Below are positions 60,601 through 64,000 of a DNA stretch of 64,000 bases, piece after piece; the first letter of the stretch is position 1, and each line of letters starts with the position of its first letter. Location: contig CATQJL010000223.1 in NCBI GenBank assembly GCA_958299035.1, positions 79,935,322 to 79,999,321 of the forward strand, read 5' to 3'. The translations under genes were made by a program, and so were the position numbers. The notes under the pieces are model-generated. The model searched no databases, had not been told where the DNA came from, and saw only the letters and a list, made by a program, of their open reading frames with translations. The stretch comes from Cylicocyclus nassatus (lineage: Eukaryota > Nematoda > Chromadorea > Rhabditida > Strongylidae).

Positions 60601-60652
60601 CTCATTCAGACTCAATAACGTCCCCGGAACTTTCATTTTTTCAAATAAATGA
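45645..60652 (+). CDS. Secreted carboxylesterase-fold protein, catalytically dead, with prion-like insert
   Basis: Type-B carboxylesterase/cholinesterase family. Seventeen exons: 45645-45747, 45999-46057, 46115-46243, 46665-46824, 55552-55607, 55660-55789, 56185-56609, 56666-56767, 57660-57789, 57848-57960, 58017-58078, 58133-58889, 58937-59014, 59295-59442, 59496-59628, 60080-60218 and 60467-60652. They give 969 aa against about 550 for the family. Residues 1-14 form a signal peptide (MIILLLSFTGIVVA). Family marks: FLGVPYARAPIGDLRF, NEDCLYLNIFTPK, QYRLGALGFF, LQWINSEISNFGGDP. The nucleophile elbow reads GQGYGG (about 194-199), with Gly where Ser belongs. The oxyanion HGGG reads DGAN. The catalytic His position appears to be Lys (VYKGQD, about 821). 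The acid position is kept (E about 427). There is no C-terminal membrane segment. Two insertions: T/P/S/Y-rich (about 225-345) and Q/G/Y/S-rich (about 515-745). The exon 2 acceptor (GGACGAG) is weak. Probably a binding or structural protein, not an enzyme. Confidence 0.92.
48629..48764. repeat. GC-rich palindrome (CCGGCATTTCAG type)
   Basis: TGCCGAGAT...GCGCGTGAACA...CTGAAATGCCGGCA faces its inverse, centred near 48699 on GGCGCGCGC. A similar palindrome occurs at 60851-61008 and another at about 59060-59235. All three carry GCGCAA/CGCGTCA-like arms. Confidence 0.75.
48894..51606 (-). CDS. Nested antisense gene: basic protein with AT-hook-like motif
   Basis: I do not recognise the family. On the minus strand five exons join in phase: 51606-51439, 51387-50811, 49265-49152, 49097-49000 and 48947-48894, giving about 336 residues. 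Visible features are an N-terminal segment (DPVDYTVFFSRIIRRKPRYQK), a short Cys pair (GPFCQCAG), an AT-hook-like core flanked by basic residues (KKPSRGRPKKRRAP), a second basic patch (ARKRRRMPK), a long acidic/Asn-rich disordered stretch, a conserved-looking patch (RRRRTWSFINLTDAVRLQN) and a lysine-rich tail (ERSKKSKKKSRK). This suggests a nuclear DNA- or chromatin-associated protein. The start is uncertain: the frame is open upstream of 51606 to an acceptor at 51626, so upstream exons may exist (one candidate is 53241-53153, ending RRSRRIMQK). Two introns are about 50 bp, typical of nematodes. It lies wholly within intron 4 of the esterase-like gene. Confidence 0.6.
49815..50157. mobile_element. 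TTAAAGGC-family MITE in the nested gene's intron
   Basis: Left end CAAAGGCACCGTCCACC, right end GGGTGGACGATGCCATTA. The body is closely similar to 13016-13230 (shared GGCAGCATATAAT, AATGCCGCTTCGGAAGCG and TGCGCA(C/T)CCATCCAATCAC). It lies in the intron between exons 2 and 3 of the minus-strand gene. Confidence 0.75.
50235..50620. mobile_element. Diverged foldback element next to the previous MITE
   Basis: CGCTGCAAAAGGTGAATTCC at about 50239 faces GGAATTCAGCTTTTGCAGCG at about 50507, and AAGCGGCTTAGGCGGCAC faces its complement near 50462-50480. The right edge has the family-like GACGGTGCCTTTGA at about 50598-50611. Confidence 0.65.
51714..52055. mobile_element. TTAAAAGCAGTGTCCAGG / GGACGTTGCCTTTGA element
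   Basis: The ends match the TTAAAGGC family loosely and inversely. The interior is less palindromic than the other copies. It lies about 110 bp upstream of the nested gene's first identified exon. No transposase is present. Confidence 0.5.
53942..54151. mobile_element. CTCAGACA foldback element, copy 2
   Basis: CTCAGACAGTCGAAGGGATA and its inverse (TATCCCTTCGACTGTCTGAG) bound a 210-bp palindrome. The interior has CTCCGGAG and CCTCCCATTT motifs, as in the copies at 18.0 and 62.1 kb. Its loop is around GTGCCCTGGAGCACC at about 54040. Confidence 0.8.
56234..56600 (+). other. T/P/S/Y-rich insertion in exon 7 of the esterase-like gene
   Basis: After LFQQAIIQSGPLLSCYSP the exon encodes about 120 residues rich in Thr, Pro, Ser, Tyr and Gly (TSTSSSTVTTP, YPPETTPTPSYGGGG), then returns to recognisable family sequence (LAQE/LCNITAEQW). 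The frame stays open and the exon boundaries are normal, so it is part of the protein. Such sequence is often O-glycosylated in secreted proteins; that is inference. Confidence 0.85.
58133..58889 (+). other. Q/G/Y/S-rich prion-like exon 12 of the esterase-like gene
   Basis: A single 757-bp exon encodes about 250 residues dominated by Gly, Tyr, Ser, Gln and Pro, with recurring SGY, QGGY and GYDAQ(S/N)SGY units. The composition is like FUS/EWS-type low-complexity domains. It contains an 84-bp (28-residue) direct duplication. It lies between family segments SDIITQSYN and TNQSFVPLKIIIK, so it interrupts the esterase fold before its C-terminal part. Confidence 0.9.
58597..58764 (+). repeat. 84-bp coding tandem duplication
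   Basis: Two 84-bp units (58597-58680 and 58681-58764), each starting TAC(A/G)TGCCGCAG and ending GATGCGCAAA(G/A)CAGTGG/CGGC, encode a 28-residue repeat of the form Y-x-PQ...YGSQGNGY...APGYDAQ. The length is a multiple of three, so the frame is kept. Confidence 0.9.
59060..59235. repeat. GC-rich inverted repeat in intron 13 of the esterase-like gene
   Basis: ATGGCGGCA at about 59100 faces TGCCGCCAT ending at about 59162, nested inside ACGCGAG/CTCGCGT pairs. It resembles the palindromes at 48629-48764 and 60851-61008. Confidence 0.65.
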
Positions 60653-60738
60653 ATCTTTTTCTGTTTTGAATGTATACGCCTATGTTTATCTGTTTTAAAG
60701 TGCCATAAGAAATCTATGCTTACGATTGTACAAAAGTA

Positions 60739-60744
60739 AATAAA
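60739..60744 (+). terminator. Candidate polyadenylation signal of the esterase-like gene
   Basis: AATAAA, 87 bp after the stop codon, in a T-rich context (TAAATAAAAATATTTTTATT). Another AATAAA overlaps the last codons (60644), but that is too close to be the functional one. Confidence 0.6.
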
Positions 60745-60850
60745 AATATTTTTATTGGGGTTGTTCGATTTACATTAAAGTTCTTGCACTCCAGTTTTGT
60801 ATGAATGCCGCGACTTGGGTACAGTCCACTAAATTTTCTGCTTAATACAG

Positions 60851-61008
60851 TGTGCTTGCACTAAAGGTGAAATGCGGTAAAATTTGCGCATGAAAAAAGT
60901 AGCCACACCAGTAATGCCAGCCTTTTGCGCGCAATTGGGCGGCGTCACACGCGCAGCTATTAGTTCACGCGCAAATTCTACCGCATTTCAGCTTCAGTGC
61001 AAGCACAC
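60851..61008. repeat. Palindrome just 3' of the esterase-like gene
   Basis: TGTGCTTGCACT...GAAATGCGGTA faces TACCGCATTTC...AGTGCAAGCACA. The centre is GCGCGCAATTGGGC-like. It is of the same type as the palindrome at 48629. Confidence 0.75.
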
Positions 61009-61195
61009 TATATTAAGTGGAAAATCTACTCGACTGAAGAAAACGTTATGTCGCCCGTAAGGCGAGTCCGGCGCGGACATCTGCCACAAACCCTCGCATC
61101 CGTACATAACACGTAGCTGCAGCTCGAGCCAGCTGTCCTTGAAGAGTGGAGCCTACTCGCAGTCGCCCTTTATCCCTTCGACTTTGTCTCTCACA

Positions 61196-61825
61196 AGGGA
61201 ACGATCCCAACTTAAGGTGGCGAATTGGAATGAACCGCATATCATTAGATGCGTCTTGGTGAGCTGATTGCAAATCTACCTTTCATATCTGCGACAACGT
61301 TATCTGGAAGAAGTTATGAAAGGTTAAAAACGTGAAGTAACGGGGGTTTTAGTCCATAATCCGCTTCAAAATCCCACTTGGGAGTGTATGACTAGCATGA
61401 TATTGAGTGTACTGATTTCAAGGAATGCTCGCACTCTAAAGAAACACAAATAAGTGTTTTTGAACGACTAATTTTCGAGGTATTACGCTGTATATTTGCC
61501 GGATTTGGACTTTTCACTGCTCATAGCTTTCACCAAAGAACTTTAGTTGCTATTAGCTGTTCAAAACATTTATTTGCGCTTCTTTGAATGTGAGAATTCC
61601 GTGAAATCAGTACACTCAGTACGATGCTAGCCGTGCACTTCCAAGTTGGATTTTAAAGCAAATTAAGCACCAAAACCCCGTTACTTCACATTTTTAACTT
61701 TCAAAACTTCTTCCAGATAACGTTGTCGCGGATATGGAAGGTAGATTTGCAATCAGCTCATCAATACGCATCTAATGATGTGCGGCTTATTCCAATTCGC
61801 CACCTTAACTTGGGATCGTTACCTT
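61196..61825. mobile_element. Large foldback element
   Basis: AACGATCCCAACTTAAGGTGG at the left faces CCACCTTAACTTGGGATCG at the right. Arms of nearly 300 bp include CAAATCTACCTT and CAGATAACGTTGTCGC segments and converge on a loop near 61495. There is no coding capacity beyond incidental frames. Confidence 0.75.
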
Positions 61826-62075
61826 GTCAGACAGGAGCTATCACAGAGTACAGTACCCCTTCGATTAATAAGAGTATGTGTAAATTTGGCGATTTTATGT
61901 AGGACTCTTCCTTAATTTCCTTGATCTCTCCTAATTTTTCCAAATAGAGCGCGAGCCTTGAGCGTTGTGGACGCTGCCTTGATGCGACTGCAGCTCCGTG
62001 ATCTGATAGAACGACTCGACTTATTGTGGATTTACGGATGGAGTATTGATGATACATACCAACAAGCTCCAGCCT

Positions 62076-62859
62076 CTCAGACAATCGACCGGATCCCTCC
62101 GCCGGACAGTCCGAATCTGCCAGAGTCGCGCCGGACCCAGTTGACCAATGAGAGAGGGGCAAATGGGCGGTCCATCGCGGTGACATCACTGGCAGGCAAG
62201 TGGGAGGCTTCTCCGGCCCTGCTGCAAAGGTCCGCCATTTCTCCGGCGCGACTCTGCCAGATTTGGCGGACTCGCGCCGGAGAAATTTGCTCGGCGCGAG
62301 TCCGCCAGATTTGGAAGAGCCGCGCCGGAGAAAATCGGAGGGGTCCGGAGCAGAAATGGGAGGCCTCCGGAGCAGAAAATGGGAGGTATCCGGAGCAGAA
62401 AATGGGAGGTATCCGGAGCAGAAAATGGGAGGTATCCGGAGCAGAAAATGGGAGGTATCCGGAGCAGAAAATGGGAGGCCTCCGGAGCAGAAAATGGGAA
62501 GTCTCCGGAGCAGAAATGGGAGGGCTCCGGAGCAGAAAATGGGAGGTATTCGGAGCAGAAAGGAGGGCTCCGGAGCAGAAAATGGGAGGTATCCGGAGCA
62601 GAAATGGGAGGGCTCCGGAGCAGAAAATGGGAGGTATCCGGAGCAGAAAATGGGAGGTATCCGGAGCAGAAAATGGGAGGTATCCGGAGCAGAAAATGGG
62701 AGGTCTCCGGAGCAGAAAATGGGAGGTATCCGGAGCAGAAATGGGAGGTCTCCGCCGGAGAATTGGGAGGGCTCCGCCGGACAAATGGGAGACCCACCGC
62801 TGGGGAAACGCCGCGACCCTGCCATTTCTCCGGCGGAGGGGTCCTATCCGTTGCCTGAG
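62076..62859. mobile_element. CTCAGACA foldback element, copy 3, with minisatellite
   Basis: Related to 18020-18441 but in opposite orientation, with ends CTCAGACAATCGACCGGATCC and ...GGGGTCCTATCCGTTGCCTGAG. The segment 62100-62340 matches the 18.2-18.4 kb part and 62755-62845 matches 18.02-18.14 kb. Between them a 23-bp repeat has expanded. Confidence 0.8.
62343..62757 (+). repeat. 23-bp minisatellite, about 18 units
   Basis: Consensus GGAGCAGAAAATGGGAGGTATCC, with some 22-bp units lacking one A and variants ending GGCCTCC or GGTCTCC. Copy 1 at 18.1 kb has only about two such units, so the array expanded here. Because 23 is not a multiple of three and the unit has no stop on either strand, long open frames appear in several frames. 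Confidence 0.92.
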
Positions 62860-64000
62860 CTACTCGGAAAATTGTTAGGGCTTATAGTGCTTAGATGAGT
62901 GTTTCGCTGCACCTTTTTGAGAGGGACCTCCCCTTCGAGTGAGGTTACAAGATAGGAATCACAGTATAGGGGACTTCACTCTATTCTGTGTACTTTTCAT
63001 TTTGAGGTCTGCTATTGCAAATTTCAGCTTACCGTCTGAACACAACTTGCGCTTCGGAATTCACTGTCGTTTGTGGGTGGGTGATGTGTGGAACTATGGT
63101 GCTTTGATCTGGGCAAACCTGAAAAATGCTAAATTTTTACTAGAACATATCCGATTGGCTAAGTTTGATTTCAGGACTATTATTGTTGCAAGTTAAAGAG
63201 TATCGAAATAAGGGAAGGAGGACACGTATTTAGAGTGCTCCGTAGTCTACAGCTCAGAGGAGCGCACAAAGTGAAGTGAATGAAGTTCCTTCTCGAAGAT
63301 GCCGTTTGACAACGTGTTCATACAAGACAGTACCGAGTCGAACACCATTCACATGGTTCAGCATGTCATCCATGTTGGTACAAGCAGAGATTGGAGCCAC
63401 AATGCGTGCCAAACGCAAGAATCGTAGTATCTCCCCCCCCCCTCCCGCCCCGTCCTTTGGCGCCCGAAGGGTGTGCACGGAGAGTCATTCGAGATATAAG
63501 ACTGGATATATCACATAATCTCTACATGTATGGGCTGAATTTAACTGCGCGAACGGCTTTCGAAATCGCCGCCTTCTGGGAAGAGAGTCTTGTTGTAACA
63601 GACCGCTCAAACTCTTCTTTGATAATACCGTATGCATTTAGGTCTCAATGTGCCGCAAGTGTATCACACATGTTTTGCTGGAGATTTTCGAATTCATTGC
63701 AGAATAAAACTTACCGAAGAAATCAAGAAGTATTTTTGCTTTAGATAAGGTTCAAAGTTCCAAAACATTCAAAAATGATAAACTTACCCTTCAATGCGTA
63801 TTTTCAAAAAGTAGTCGCAAATTTGCAGTCATACGGATCAAAGTTTTTAGTAAATCTAGCCGTAATAAGGAGAACCAAAACTCTTTGTATCTTTTTCTGG
63901 CTGATGTTATTTTTTTTTGCGAGATTTATTCACAGGACGGAGGCATAAAACTTTATTTCCACTTGAGGTAGTAAAGTTTCCAAAGCCGGGTCCATGAAAA
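62860..64000. other. Right edge, no supportable gene
   Basis: Open frames at 62939-63196 (+) and 63254-63478 (-) have no recognisable domain and no convincing splice context. A 10-C run lies at 63433. A gene continuing beyond the window cannot be excluded. Confidence 0.4.

Noticed and set aside
62343..62757. CRISPR-like array
   Set aside because: The 23-bp units abut directly, with no spacers, and the genome is eukaryotic. It is a minisatellite.
61827..62898. Overlapping open frames of 159-332 codons on both strands
   Set aside because: They are produced by a 23-bp repeat without stops. All show the same shuffled LLRIPPIFCSG / GGIRSRKWEVSGAEN repeats in different frames, with no domain and no splice logic.
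63254..63478. Minus-strand frame of 74 codons at the right edge
   Set aside because: No recognisable family and no splice context; it could be an exon of a gene outside the window, but I cannot support it.

Overview
The window looks like chromosomal DNA of a nematode, most likely a rhabditid (clade V) and plausibly a strongylid parasite. The reasons are many short exons with GT-AG introns, several only 50-70 bp; acceptors just upstream of start codons that suit spliced-leader trans-splicing; genes with clear Caenorhabditis counterparts; and abundant mariner-, Helitron-, hAT- and Penelope-type repeats. All exon models were read by hand. In the five multi-exon models the codon phase closes across every junction and the total length is a multiple of three.

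Layout. 1-3.2 kb: no gene, one foldback repeat. 3.25-6.17 kb (+): syntaxin-16 Qa-SNARE, 7 exons, 326 aa. 6.65-14.93 kb (+): MORC-type GHKL ATPase with a CW zinc finger, 24 exons, 993 aa. It starts about 480 bp after the syntaxin stop, and the spacing suits a nematode operon. 15-33 kb: no gene I can support. This is a repeat field with a composite inverted-repeat element (17.6-19.3), a mariner-like element split by a Helitron (20.7-22.7), two mariner-type foldbacks (23.6-26.0), a non-autonomous hAT element with 8-bp target duplication (27.6-28.9), a second Helitron (29.3-29.8), and two head-to-head truncated Penelope-like elements around an AT microsatellite (30.8-32.1). 32.99-38.16 kb (+): NADPH-cytochrome P450 reductase, 17 exons, 660 aa. 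38.2-45.6 kb: more foldback elements. 45.65-60.65 kb (+): a secreted carboxylesterase-fold protein, 17 exons, 969 aa. Its catalytic residues are lost and it carries two large low-complexity insertions, one a Q/G/Y/S-rich prion-like block of about 250 residues. Its 8.7-kb intron 4 holds a separate minus-strand gene (48.9-51.6 kb, about 336 aa) for a basic, AT-hook-like protein. 60.7-64 kb: foldbacks and a 23-bp minisatellite, no gene.

How the genes relate: syntaxin-16 (trans-Golgi/endosome fusion) and MORC (nuclear silencing) may be co-transcribed. The P450 reductase is the electron donor for microsomal P450s. The esterase-like protein is probably a secreted non-enzymatic protein. No evidence links the other genes in function. 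The most unusual object is the degenerate esterase with the prion-like insert and its nested antisense gene.
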